64,000 nt of DNA, taken from assembly GCA_020634515.1 (NCBI GenBank), contig JACKBL010000008.1, positions 124,001 through 188,000 on the forward strand. Direction: 5' to 3'. How positions within the stretch are numbered: position 1 is the stretch's first letter; every line of letters starts with the position of its first letter. The notes beneath the pieces are model-generated. The model did no database searches, was not told where the DNA came from, and was given only the letters and a program-made list of their open reading frames with translations. Below, piece by piece: positions 1-13,240 of this stretch. Source of the DNA: Ardenticatenales bacterium. Its GTDB lineage: Bacteria; Chloroflexota; Anaerolineae; Promineifilales; Promineifilaceae. The position numbers and the translations under genes are program-made.

Positions 1-606
1 GATCCACACTTTAATGCCAATGCGGCCAAAGGTGGTTAAGGCTTCCGCGAAGCCGTAATCAATGTTGGCGCGCAATGTGTTGCGCGGCACCTGCCCGTCC
101 CACACTTTTTCTTTACGGGCCATTTCCGCGCCGGAGAGACGGCCACCTGCTTCGATGCGCACGCCTTGCGCGCCCTGGCGCATAGCCTGGGTCACGGCCC
201 GTTTCATGGCGCGACTGTGGGAGATGCGCCGTTCAAGCTGGCCGGCGATGTTCTCGGCTACCAGTCGGGCATCGAGGTCGGGTTGGGTGATTTCCTCTAC
301 TTCCAACTTGACGGCTTTGTTGGTCAAGTCTTTCAGTTTATTGCGCAGTTCCTTAACGGTTGCGCCTTTCCGCCCAATAACAATACCTGGCTTGGCCGTC
401 CAGATGACGACTTGAACTTGATTCGGAAAACGTTCGATTTCGATATTGGAAATGCCGGCCTGAGCCAATTCCTGGCGCACCAACGCACGAATAGCGAAGT
501 CCTCGTGCAGCAAATCGCGGTAGCGTTCGCCCTCGGCATACCAGCGGGTATTCCAGTCGCGAATAATCTTCAAACGAAATCCGATTGGATGTACTTTACG
601 CCCCAA
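1..606 (-). CDS. rpsC: 30S ribosomal protein S3 (3' end outside window)
   Basis: Small-subunit protein S3, which lines the mRNA entry channel and has an N-terminal KH domain. I chose a TTG start at 606 because AAGGAGG lies 7 bases upstream and the protein then begins GRKVHPIGFR, the conserved S3 start. The KH loop IVIGRKG is visible, and the visible part ends in GRIGIKVWI, a conserved S3 C-terminal strand. 202 codons are present of a usual 210-240, so only the tail is cut by the window edge. It follows rplV by 12 bases in the S10 operon. The rare TTG start is the only oddity. Identity is certain. Confidence 0.97.
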   Translation of the reverse strand, partial: MGRKVHPIGFRLKIIRDWNTRWYAEGERYRDLLHEDFAIRALVRQELAQAGISNIEIERFPNQVQVVIWTAKPGIVIGRKGATVKELRNKLKDLTNKAVKLEVEEITQPDLDARLVAENIAGQLERRISHSRAMKRAVTQAMRQGAQGVRIEAGGRLSGAEMARKEKVWDGQVPRNTLRANIDYGFAEALTTFGRIGIKVWI

Positions 607-618
607 GGTTAGTCCTCC

Positions 619-996
619 TTACTCTAGATATTCCGTCGCTTCACGCTCGGCCAGGATAACGGTTATGTGCGAGGTTCGGCGCATGATCGGCTTAAACCGT
701 CCGCGAGCGCCGAAGCGTCCACCATAGGGGCGCAAACGATTGCGCGGTCCTTCGTCAGCGTAAATGCGGCTGATGAACAGATCATCGGCTTCCAGGCCGA
801 AGTTTTCTTCGGCATTGGCAATGGCTGATTGCACCAGTTTGAAGACTGGTTCAGCGGCTCGATTGGGCATGAAGCGCAGTATCTCTAGCGCTTCTTCCGC
901 ATCTTTTCCACGAACTGTATCAATGACCAGACGGACTTTCTGTGGCGAAATGCCAATGTGTCGGGCCACCGCTTTGACTTCGAATGCTTCTATCAT
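619..996 (-). CDS. rplV: 50S ribosomal protein L22
   Basis: Large-subunit protein L22, whose beta-hairpin reaches into the peptide exit tunnel. The 125-residue product has the family pattern: ISPQKVRLVIDTVRGK near the N-terminus, a helical AIANAEENFG segment, and the tunnel hairpin with RGRFKPIMRRTSHITV near the C-terminus. Length is usual for L22 (110-130). The ATG lies 2 bases after the rpsS stop, so translational coupling is likely, and rpsC follows 12 bases downstream. Confidence 0.97.
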   Translation of the reverse strand: MIEAFEVKAVARHIGISPQKVRLVIDTVRGKDAEEALEILRFMPNRAAEPVFKLVQSAIANAEENFGLEADDLFISRIYADEGPRNRLRPYGGRFGARGRFKPIMRRTSHITVILAEREATEYLE

Positions 997-998
997 CG

Positions 999-1280
999 TT
1001 ATCTACGCCCTTTCTTTTCTGCTTTGCTGATGTGGCCGCGAAAGGTGCGGGTAGGGGCGAATTCACCCAGTTTGTGCCCCACCATGTTTTCGGTGATGTA
1101 GATGGGAATGTGACGGCGGCCATCATAGACGCCAATGGTGTGACCAACCATTTGCGGAAAGATGGTGCTGGACCGTGACCAGGTGCGGATGACCATTCTG
1201 CCACCGGTGGCGTTCAATCTTTCGATTTTTTTCAGCAGTTTGGGGTCGATAAATGGACCCTTCTTGAGTGATCTTGACAT
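999..1280 (-). CDS. rpsS: 30S ribosomal protein S19
   Basis: S19 sits in the 30S head next to S13. The 93-residue product begins MSRSLKKGPF and carries the conserved segment IPIYITENMVGHKLGEF followed by TRTFRGH, all typical of S19. Length is normal. It lies 11 bases after rplB and 2 bases before rplV in the standard S10 operon order. Confidence 0.97.
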   Translation of the reverse strand: MSRSLKKGPFIDPKLLKKIERLNATGGRMVIRTWSRSSTIFPQMVGHTIGVYDGRRHIPIYITENMVGHKLGEFAPTRTFRGHISKAEKKGRR

Positions 1281-1291
1281 CGCTTGTTCTC

Positions 1292-2131
1292 CTAACGGCG
1301 CTTCTTGCTACGGCGACGAAAAATGAACTTGTCGGTGGATTTGTTGCTGCGGGTCCGTGTGCCCTGGGCGGGTTTGCCCCAGGGGGTTTTGGGGCCAGCC
1401 ATACCAATGGGAGAGCGGCCTTCGCCACCACCATGTGGATGGTCTCGCGGCGACATGGCAGAGCCGCGCACGGTGGGGCGGATGCCCAGGTGACGTTTGC
1501 GACCTGCTTTGCCAAGTTTGACGTTGCCGTGTTCGACGTTGCCGACCTGGCCGATGGTTGCCAGGCAATCCTGGCGGATGTAGCGTTCTTCGCCGGAAGG
1601 AAGGCGGACGATGGCGTATTGCTCTCCTTCTTTGGCCAGGAGTTGGGCGGAAGTGCCGGCAGAACGAGCGATCTGACCACCGCGACCTGGTTGCAATTCG
1701 ATGTTGTGTATCTGCGTACCCAGAGGGATGTTGCGGATGGGCATCGTGTTGCCGGGGCGAATTTCCGTGCGTTCGTCACTAAGAATCGTATCATCGACGC
1801 GCAGGCCAAGAGGGGCGACAACGTACCGTTTTTCGCCATCGGCGTAGACGACCAGCGCGATGCGGGCGGAACGATTGGGGTCATATTCGATAGAGGCGAT
1901 ACGCCCCGGAATGCCGAATTTGTCCCGCTTGAAATCAATGAAGCGATAGCGCCGTTTGTGCCCGCCGCCGCGATGCCGCACCGTGACCTTGCCACGGAAA
2001 TTGCGACCACCCCGCTTGCGCAATCCTTTTGACAGGCTGCGCTCCGGCTGGCTGTGCGTGATTTCTTCAAATGTCTGGCCGCTCATTCCGCGGCGGCCAG
2101 GTGAAGTTGGTTTGAATACTTTGATTGGCAT
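1292..2131 (-). CDS. rplB: 50S ribosomal protein L2
   Basis: L2 is a primary 23S rRNA binder needed for subunit association and peptidyl transferase assembly. The 279-residue protein has the L2 core: GRNFRGKVTVRHRGGGHKRR near residue 40, and the C-terminal GSAMSPRDHPHGGGEGRSPIG loop with the conserved HPHGGG around the catalytic-centre histidine. It ends in a basic tail with RRRSKKRR. It is preceded by rplW with an 80-base gap and followed closely by rpsS. Confidence 0.97.
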   Translation of the reverse strand: MPIKVFKPTSPGRRGMSGQTFEEITHSQPERSLSKGLRKRGGRNFRGKVTVRHRGGGHKRRYRFIDFKRDKFGIPGRIASIEYDPNRSARIALVVYADGEKRYVVAPLGLRVDDTILSDERTEIRPGNTMPIRNIPLGTQIHNIELQPGRGGQIARSAGTSAQLLAKEGEQYAIVRLPSGEERYIRQDCLATIGQVGNVEHGNVKLGKAGRKRHLGIRPTVRGSAMSPRDHPHGGGEGRSPIGMAGPKTPWGKPAQGTRTRSNKSTDKFIFRRRSKKRR

Positions 2132-2211
2132 GTTTCCTCCAGAGATGGGCGCAGATTTCGCCGTTGGTGGGAACGAGACCCCACGGTGGGCGAAACCGTC
2201 ATCCCTGCTTA

Positions 2212-2505
2212 CTAAACACCTTCAAATACGTTGATTGTGTCACCGGGGGAGAGAGTGACGATGGCCTTTTTCCAGCCAGATTTGCGAATGGCCATACGGC
2301 GCAGGCGACGGGCGCGCTTTGCCGGCATATTCGCTATCCGCACTTTCTCCACGGTCACATTCGGGTAGGCCAGTTCCACGGCCATTTTGATTTGCACTTT
2401 GTTGGCCTGAGGATGCACCACAAACGTGTACTGGTTATAACGGTCAACCATAATCGTGCTTTTTTCCGTCACTACCGGGCGACGGATAATGTCTCGCCAA
2501 TGCAT
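2212..2505 (-). CDS. rplW: 50S ribosomal protein L23
   Basis: L23 lies at the peptide tunnel exit and forms the docking site for trigger factor and SRP. The 97-residue product starts MHWRDIIRRPVVTEKS, with the conserved RPVVTEKS segment, and has FVVHPQANKVQIKMAVE followed by the basic loop KRARRLRR. Length is typical. The ATG lies 3 bases after the rplD stop codon, so coupling is likely. Confidence 0.96.
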   Translation of the reverse strand: MHWRDIIRRPVVTEKSTIMVDRYNQYTFVVHPQANKVQIKMAVELAYPNVTVEKVRIANMPAKRARRLRRMAIRKSGWKKAIVTLSPGDTINVFEGV

Positions 2506-2508
2506 CGC

Positions 2509-3174
2509 TTATTCCTCCTCTTCCAACATAGCGTAGGTGTAAGCGTCTTCCTGGCCGAGGAAGGATTCAATCGCATCTAGCGATTCCAGCGACAGGACGA
2601 CTTTGCCGTATCCTAGCACGTCGCGTACGTTCAGGTACGTATCGCGCAGCAGCTTCACATCCGCCAGGTTGCGGGCGGAGAGGAGGATATTGTTGTCGCT
2701 GTCCGCCGGCATCAGCAGCAGTACGCTGTCATCTCCCACCAGTCGGGCCAAAGCCGCGGACATTTCCTTCGTCCGGGGTGTGTCCAGGTGCAGTCGATCC
2801 ACGACGACCACATCTCCCGACTGGGCCTTCACGGTGAGCGCGGAGCGCAAGGCGGCGCGGCGCATTTTGCGCGGCATATCCTTGCTGTAGTCGCGGGGCA
2901 GGGGGCCGTGGGCCACGCCGCCGCCAACAAAAATGGGGGCGCGACGGCTGCCATGACGGGCGCGGCCCGTGCCTTTTTGCCGATACCACTTGGCCGTCGT
3001 GCGGTTCACCTCACCACGGGTCTTGGCTTTGTGTGTGCCCTGGCGGGCGTTTGCTAATTGTCGTACAAGCGCCTGGTGCATCAGGCCGCGGTTGACTTTG
3101 GCTTCAAAAATAACGGGCGAAAGCTCAACCTGGTCAACCTGCTCACCAGCCATGTTCATAACAGGAACTTCCAT
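2509..3174 (-). CDS. rplD: 50S ribosomal protein L4
   Basis: L4 binds 23S rRNA, reaches into the exit tunnel and in some bacteria represses its own operon. The 221-residue product has the tunnel-loop segment GTGRARHGSRRAPIFVGGG and the C-terminal NVRDVLGYGKVVLS typical of L4. I prefer the ATG at 3174 over the GTG one codon earlier because a GGAGA sits about 8 bases upstream. rplW follows after 3 bases and rplC precedes it by 13. Confidence 0.96.
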   Translation of the reverse strand: MEVPVMNMAGEQVDQVELSPVIFEAKVNRGLMHQALVRQLANARQGTHKAKTRGEVNRTTAKWYRQKGTGRARHGSRRAPIFVGGGVAHGPLPRDYSKDMPRKMRRAALRSALTVKAQSGDVVVVDRLHLDTPRTKEMSAALARLVGDDSVLLLMPADSDNNILLSARNLADVKLLRDTYLNVRDVLGYGKVVLSLESLDAIESFLGQEDAYTYAMLEEEE

Positions 3175-3187
3175 CACACTGTCTCCA

Positions 3188-3856
3188 CTAGCTCTTCGCA
3201 GCTTCTCGAATGATAACCAGGCCGCCTTTGGCCCCGGGCACGGCGCCTCTGACCGCGATCAGATTCTTCTCCGGGTCAATGCGAACCACCTGTAAGTTCT
3301 GGGCCGTAGTGCGATCATTGCCCATGCGGCCTGCCATGCGCGTGCCCTTGAAGACGCGGCCCACATGAGAAGTGGAACCGATAGAACCGGGGGCGCGATG
3401 CCGGTCGGACTGGCCGTGGGTTTTGGGACCACCACGGAAACCGTGGCGTTTCACACCACCCTGGAAGCCTCGTCCTTTGCTCTTTCCAGTCACGTCAACG
3501 TGGCTGCCAATTTCAAATTGCTCAACGGTGAGGACCTGGCCGATTTGATAATCTTCGGCGGTTTTGGTACGGAACTCGCGCAGGATTTTGAGTGCCGGCA
3601 TATTCCGGACATTCTTGCGCGGACGATTCTTCTTGCCCGCCTTCACACGACCCAGATGACCGAGTTGACCGCGCGTCAGCCGTTGGTCTTTTGTTTCCGC
3701 GAACCCAAGCTGAACCGCATTGTAGCCATCAGTCTTGATGGTCTTCACCTGCGTCACCGGACATGGTCCCGCCTGGATTATTGTCACCGGAACGGCATCG
3801 CCATTCGGTTCAATAATCTGGGTCATGCCCACTTTGAAACCAAGTAACCCTTTCAT
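3188..3856 (-). CDS. rplC: 50S ribosomal protein L3
   Basis: L3 is an early 23S rRNA binder close to the peptidyl transferase centre. The product begins MKGLLGFKVGMTQI, the standard L3 start, and has SKGRGFQGGVKRHGF followed by THGQSDRHRAPGSIG, the conserved glutamine-methylation region of the family. The ATG at 3856 is chosen over an upstream GTG at 3868 because GGAGG falls between them as ribosome-binding site. It is 222 residues, slightly longer than the E. coli protein (209). It follows rpsJ after 172 bases, a longer gap than in most S10 operons, in which I see no hairpin or gene. Confidence 0.96.
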   Translation of the reverse strand: MKGLLGFKVGMTQIIEPNGDAVPVTIIQAGPCPVTQVKTIKTDGYNAVQLGFAETKDQRLTRGQLGHLGRVKAGKKNRPRKNVRNMPALKILREFRTKTAEDYQIGQVLTVEQFEIGSHVDVTGKSKGRGFQGGVKRHGFRGGPKTHGQSDRHRAPGSIGSTSHVGRVFKGTRMAGRMGNDRTTAQNLQVVRIDPEKNLIAVRGAVPGAKGGLVIIREAAKS

Positions 3857-4028
3857 TACTTCCTCCACGGACTGTCAGCTCACCAGGCGAGAACTGCATC
3901 ATCCGAATTGTGGCACGTCTTCGCGTCAAGAAAGCGGGTTGCGCTGACAACCTGGTTGGGCGAGTAGCTTTCTCGCTCCGGCCCCGGTAGGGCAGGTAGA
4001 CGTGCGATGACAAAATGCCGGCAGTGGC

Positions 4029-4334
4029 TTAAATGGAAATCTCAATATCAACGCCTGCCGGCAAATTCAAACGCATCAACGTGTCAATCGTCTTAGAATC
4101 GGGATTGATCACATCGATCAATCGCTTGTGCGTGCGAATCTCGAAGTGCTCATGAGAGTCCTTGTCGATAAACGTACTGCGCCGCACCGTAAAACGCTCA
4201 ATGCGCGTCGGCAGCGGCACCGGACCCAACACGCGCGCCCCTGTGCGTTCTGCTGTTCCCACAATGCGCTTGGCCGATTGGTCCAGAACGCGGTGATCGT
4301 AAGCCTTCAAGCGAATTCGTATTCTTTGAGCCAT
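4029..4334 (-). CDS. rpsJ: 30S ribosomal protein S10 (NusE)
   Basis: S10 is a 30S head protein and, as NusE, a partner of NusB and NusG in transcription antitermination. The 101-residue product matches the family along its length: RIRIRLKAYDHRVLDQSAKRI at the N-terminus, then GPVPLPTRIERFTV, then HEHFEIRTHKRLIDV. It is the first S10-operon gene and follows tuf after 70 bases, so the str and S10 clusters look continuous here. Confidence 0.97.
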   Translation of the reverse strand: MAQRIRIRLKAYDHRVLDQSAKRIVGTAERTGARVLGPVPLPTRIERFTVRRSTFIDKDSHEHFEIRTHKRLIDVINPDSKTIDTLMRLNLPAGVDIEISI

Positions 4335-4404
4335 AATCGTCGCCTCAGTAAGAGAGGCGCCACGCCCGAAAATCCGCGCCGCGCCCCTCTTTTGTGCAAA
4401 GGAA

Positions 4405-5607
<1,203 letters not shown>

Positions 5608-5732
5608 TATTCAAAACCCTCTCTTTGATAATGCTTGCGTGCTTTAGATCCATTGGAATTACGGTCGGACCATTTTGCCGTAATCGCCACATCTGACCTG
5701 TAAACTCGCCTTTGTTCTGGCGCCAGAGCGCA

Positions 5733-7808
5733 TCAACGCGCCCCTTTGAGCACCTCATCAGCTATTTTCTGCGTGACGCGATCATAATGGTGGAACTCCA
5801 TTGTGAACGTGCCGCGTCCCTGCGTCATGGATCGCAAATCAGTCGCATAGCCAAACATCTCCGCCAGTGGCGCGTACGCCTTAATCGATTGAATCCCCCC
5901 GGCGCGGACTTCAATGCCTTCGATCATGCCGCGCCGCGCCGACAGGTTTCCCATGATGTCGCCCGTGTACTCTTCTGGCGCTTCGATTTCCAGGGCCATG
6001 ATAGGCTCCAGCAGAACGGGCTGCCCTTTCATCACCCCATCTTTGAGGGCCATGGAGCCGGCGATCTTGAAAGCCATTTCCGAGGAGTCTACTTCATGGA
6101 AAGAGCCGTCAATCAGGGAGGCCTTTACGTCCACCATGGGGTAGCCGGCTAAAACGCCGGTTTCCATCGCCTCACGGATACCTGCTTCTGTTGGCTTGAT
6201 GTACTCTTTAGGAATGATCCCGCCAATGATGGCGTTTTCAAATACGAACCCTTCGCCCGGAGGCAGCGGTTCAAGATTGATTACGACATGCCCGTACTGA
6301 CCGCGGCCGCCCGTCTGGCGCACGAAGCGCCCCTCCGCCTTCTGTACGGGAGCGGTGATCGTTTCCCGATAAGCCACGCGGGGTTTGCCAATGTTTGCTG
6401 CCACTTTGAATTCGCGTCGCATCCGGTCAACGAGAACGTCCAGGTGCAATTCGCCCATCCCGTAGAGAATGGTCTGGCCGGTTTGCTCATCCGTCTTTAT
6501 CTGGAATGTGGGGTCCTCTTCGGCGAGTGCGCGCAGAGCGAGGGAGAGTTTGTCCTGGTCAAGCGTGGTCTTCGGTTCAATCGCCATGGAAATGACGGGT
6601 TCTGGAAAGTCAATGGCTTCCAGGATAATAGGCGCCCCGAAATCGCACAGCGTGTCGCCGGTAAAGGTCGTTTTCAGTCCCAACGTGGCGGCAATATCGC
6701 CCGCCTGAATGAGTTTTACGTCTTCGCGGTGGTCGGCATGCATGCGCAGCAGGCGACCAATGCGTTCTTTACGGTTCTTGGTGCTGTTCATGACCGAACT
6801 GCCGACGGCGACGGTTCCCGAGTAGACGCGGAAGTAAGCCAGTCTGCCGACATAGGGGTCGGTGACGATTTTGAAGACGAGGGCGGAGAAGGGGGCATCG
6901 TCGCTGGGGATGCGGTCTTCAGGCGCGTCCGTGACGGGATTGACGCCCTGCATCGGGGGAACGTCCAGCGGAGAAGGGAGGTAGTCCACAACGGCGTCCA
7001 GGACTTCCTGAATACCTTTGTTTCGCAGGGCCGTGCCACACAAGACTGGGGTTGCCACGCCGCGCAGCGTGGCCGCACGCAGGGCTGCCTTGAGTTCGTC
7101 GGCGGCGATGGGTTCTTCTTCCAGGTAGCGCATCATCAGTTCGTCGTCCAGCTCTACGATGCTTTCAACGAGCTGCGCGTGGGCGATGGCGGCCGCTTCC
7201 TCGAACTCTTCGGGGATGGGCACGACCACGGGATGCGCGCCCAGGTCATCTTCGTGCCATTCGATAGCCTCCATAGAAAGGAGGTCTACGACGGCGTAGA
7301 AATCACTTTCCGCGCCCAGAGGGAAATGCACGGGGATGGGATTGCCCTTCAGACGGTCGCGGATCATACCGACGGCGCGGTCGAAATCAGCACCCACGCG
7401 GTCCATTTTGTTGATGAAGCAGATGCGGGGTACGCCGTAATCATTGGCCTGCCGCCAGACTGTTTCCGATTGAGGTTGTACACCGGCAACTGCGTCGAAG
7501 ACAACGATGCCACCATCGAGTACACGCAGGCTGCGTTGCACTTCGGCGGTGAAGTCAATGTGGCCGGGGGTGTCGATGATGTTCACCTGGTGATCGAGCC
7601 AGAAGGTGGTGGTGGCGGCGGAGGTGATGGTGATGCCGCGTTCTTGTTCCTGCACCATGTGATCCATGGTGGCGGTTCCTTCGTGGACTTCACCCATGCG
7701 GTGAATGACGCCGGTGTAGTATAGGATGCGTTCGGTGGTGGTCGTTTTGCCGGCATCAATATGTGCGATGATGCCGATATTGCGAACCCGCTCAAGTGGA
7801 TAGCGCAT
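5733..7808 (-). CDS. fusA: Elongation factor G
   Basis: EF-G catalyses GTP-dependent translocation and, with RRF, ribosome recycling. The 691-residue product has the G-domain motifs AHIDAGKTTTTERILYYTG near residue 15, DTPGHIDF near 80 and NKMDRVGADF near 134. Domain IV has RETITAPVQKAEGRFVRQTGG, followed by the domain V fold with APLAEMFGYATDLRS. Length matches the family (690-700). It is 14 bases downstream of rpsG and 125 bases upstream of tuf, the normal str order. Confidence 0.98.
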   Translation of the reverse strand: MRYPLERVRNIGIIAHIDAGKTTTTERILYYTGVIHRMGEVHEGTATMDHMVQEQERGITITSAATTTFWLDHQVNIIDTPGHIDFTAEVQRSLRVLDGGIVVFDAVAGVQPQSETVWRQANDYGVPRICFINKMDRVGADFDRAVGMIRDRLKGNPIPVHFPLGAESDFYAVVDLLSMEAIEWHEDDLGAHPVVVPIPEEFEEAAAIAHAQLVESIVELDDELMMRYLEEEPIAADELKAALRAATLRGVATPVLCGTALRNKGIQEVLDAVVDYLPSPLDVPPMQGVNPVTDAPEDRIPSDDAPFSALVFKIVTDPYVGRLAYFRVYSGTVAVGSSVMNSTKNRKERIGRLLRMHADHREDVKLIQAGDIAATLGLKTTFTGDTLCDFGAPIILEAIDFPEPVISMAIEPKTTLDQDKLSLALRALAEEDPTFQIKTDEQTGQTILYGMGELHLDVLVDRMRREFKVAANIGKPRVAYRETITAPVQKAEGRFVRQTGGRGQYGHVVINLEPLPPGEGFVFENAIIGGIIPKEYIKPTEAGIREAMETGVLAGYPMVDVKASLIDGSFHEVDSSEMAFKIAGSMALKDGVMKGQPVLLEPIMALEIEAPEEYTGDIMGNLSARRGMIEGIEVRAGGIQSIKAYAPLAEMFGYATDLRSMTQGRGTFTMEFHHYDRVTQKIADEVLKGAR

Positions 7809-7822
7809 ATTCGTTCACACTT

Positions 7823-8293
7823 CTAAAAGCGATAATGAGCAAAAGCACGATTTGCTTCTGCCATGCGGTGTGTATCTTCACGCCGCTTCACTGCCGCCCC
7901 TTGTTTCGTCGCGGCATCCATGAACTCATTTGCCAGTTTGGACGCCATGGACTTGCCGCCGCGGTTGCGGGCGGCAGCGATCAGCCAGCGCATTGCCAGC
8001 GTGATGCGTCGATCCGGTGCGACCTCAATTGGAACCTGATAGGTCGAGCCGCCTACGCGGCGCGGACGCACTTCAATGTGCGGCGCGACATTTTGCATCG
8101 CTTCATCAAATATCTCGATCCCGGGGCGATTGGTGCGCTCCTCAATCATATCCATGCTATCGTAAAACAGCCGTTCCGCCGTGCTTTTTTTGCCGCTGTG
8201 CATCAGGCGATTGATAAACATGGACACATGAACGCTCTGGTAGCGAAGGTCAGGATCAACATCTCGTTTTTCGGGCCGATAACGTCTCGCCAT
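7823..8293 (-). CDS. rpsG: 30S ribosomal protein S7
   Basis: S7 nucleates assembly of the 30S head and contacts tRNA in the E site; in E. coli it is the translational repressor of the str operon. The 156-residue product begins MARRYRPEKRDVDPD and has FINRLMHSGKKSTAERLFYDS, with the C-terminal REDTHRMAEANRAFAHYRF, all diagnostic. Length is 156, the same as many S7 proteins. It lies between rpsL and fusA. Confidence 0.97.
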   Translation of the reverse strand: MARRYRPEKRDVDPDLRYQSVHVSMFINRLMHSGKKSTAERLFYDSMDMIEERTNRPGIEIFDEAMQNVAPHIEVRPRRVGGSTYQVPIEVAPDRRITLAMRWLIAAARNRGGKSMASKLANEFMDAATKQGAAVKRREDTHRMAEANRAFAHYRF

Positions 8294-8398
8294 AGAAATA
8301 TCTCCGTTTATGGGAACTGGGGCGTTGACAGGGCGCGCCCGATTCCCTCTGCAAATTTTCGTGTTCTATCGTCTTGCAAACGAATGTTCAGGATGCGC

Positions 8399-8818
8399 CT
8401 ACTTCTTGGGCGCTTTGGTTCCGTATTTGGACCGACCTTTCTTACGATTTTCCACGCCATCGGCATCCAACGTCCCGCGGACGATATGATAGCGCACGCC
8501 AGGCAGGTCCTTCACGCGACCACCACGCACCAACACAACGGAGTGGTCTTGCAGGCGGTGGCCTTCGCCGGGGATGTAGGCAGTCACTTCAATGCCATTG
8601 GAAAGACGCACACGGGCAACTTTCCGCAAAGCGGAATTAGGTTTCTTAGGAGTGGCCGTTTTCACCTGCGTGCAGACGCCGCGCTTTTGGGGCGCACCCT
8701 TTGGCTGCTGCGTCCGACGTTGTTTGTACGTGTTAAAGGTCCACTGCAAAGCTGGCGCGGTACTTTTCTTCGTTTTTTCCTGTCGCCCTTTGCGTACAAG
8801 TTGATTGATGGTTGGCAC
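8399..8818 (-). CDS. rpsL: 30S ribosomal protein S12
   Basis: S12 controls decoding accuracy and is the classic streptomycin-resistance locus. I chose GTG at 8818 because AAGGAG lies 10 bases upstream and the protein then begins (V/M)PTINQLVRKGR. The decoding loops TPKKPNSALRK and GGRVKDLPGVRYH carry the usual lysines and no obvious resistance change. At 139 residues it is longer than E. coli S12 (124); the extra residues are in a basic segment before PQKRGVCT, longer than the related insertion known in Thermus-type S12. It is the first gene behind the promoter at 9035-9063. Confidence 0.96.
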   Translation of the reverse strand: MPTINQLVRKGRQEKTKKSTAPALQWTFNTYKQRRTQQPKGAPQKRGVCTQVKTATPKKPNSALRKVARVRLSNGIEVTAYIPGEGHRLQDHSVVLVRGGRVKDLPGVRYHIVRGTLDADGVENRKKGRSKYGTKAPKK

Positions 8819-8893
8819 GCTAGTCTTCTCCTTAGTTACTCTCAAAACCGTGCGGCAAAACGAACGAAAACAGCTATTTCAAGCGACAAACGA

Positions 8894-8922
8894 AGGCCAT
8901 CGGTGATGAAAACCGATGGCCT
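8894..8922 (-). promoter_or_regulatory. Perfect hairpin in the rpsL (str) leader
   Basis: An 11-bp perfect inverted repeat (AGGCCATCGGT / ACCGATGGCCT, 7-base loop) lies about 105 bases downstream of the predicted transcription start and 76 bases before rpsL. On the transcribed strand it is not followed by a T-run, so it is a poor terminator. It could be an RNA-binding site for autogenous control, an mRNA-stabilising stem, or a weak terminator for rpoB read-through. The function is inferred only. Confidence 0.5.
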
Positions 8923-9034
8923 CCAGTCGGGATTCGTTTATTTAATTGGTAACTAAAGTTGGTTTCCGATCCCAGAAGGGAAAACCGGACCTGCAAATTA
9001 ATTACCCAACCGTTAGTAGACTTATTGAAAGAGA

Positions 9035-9063
9035 ATTCTACCTGTTCGGCTTGACATTGTCAA
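9035..9063 (-). promoter_or_regulatory. Sigma-70-type promoter of the str/S10 gene cluster
   Basis: On the minus strand TTGACA (9063-9058) is followed, after exactly 17 bases, by TAGAAT (9040-9035). This is an almost perfect consensus and lies 217 bases before the rpsL start. It would drive rpsL-rpsG-fusA-tuf and probably the S10 genes behind them. The -35 box is part of a small palindrome, TTGACA-T-TGTCAA. The rest of the roughly 300-base gap holds only the leader and its hairpin; there is no coding signal. Confidence 0.8.
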
Positions 9064-9127
9064 ACTTTTACGGTTTGGTGGTTTGGCCGACTATGCGTCA
9101 GCATGAATGGTTGCTGGTTGACACGCT

Positions 9128-13054
<3,927 letters not shown>

Positions 13055-13119
13055 GTGTTCTTACCTGCTCTTGTAAGTTAGGGGGTCGCGGCCAATTTGT
13101 GTGCGGCTGAAACCACGAC

Positions 13120-13150
13120 AAAGAAAGGGCGCAACCCATTTGTTGCACCC
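13120..13150 (-). terminator. Attenuator-like hairpin in the rpoB leader
   Basis: Between the rpoB promoter and its start, the minus strand can form a 9-bp stem (GGGTGCAAC / GTTGCGCCC, one G-U pair) with a 6-base loop, followed by TTTCTTTG. This is the form of an intrinsic terminator placed about 55 bases into a 150-base leader. Attenuation before rpoB is known in other bacteria, where a terminator sits between rplL and rpoB. The role here is inference. Confidence 0.5.
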
Positions 13151-13212
13151 GCTGTTTGCGTCCGTGATTTCTGTTTGCTCGCGTCTCAGGATGCACAGTG
13201 ACGCGAACCTAC

Positions 13213-13240
13213 ATTATAGCACTACATGCTGCCTTGTCAA
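13213..13240 (-). promoter_or_regulatory. Sigma-70-type promoter of rpoB
   Basis: On the minus strand TTGACA (13240-13235) is separated by 16 bases from a perfect TATAAT (13218-13213). The promoter lies inside the last codons of the upstream glycosyltransferase gene, and the -10 box overlaps its stop codon. The predicted start near 13206 gives a leader of about 150 bases before rpoB. Confidence 0.8.

Noticed and set aside
6288..7724. 478-codon plus-strand ORF antisense to fusA
   Set aside because: Shadow of fusA on the other strand; the composition has Gly/Val/Asp runs that follow fusA third-codon bias.
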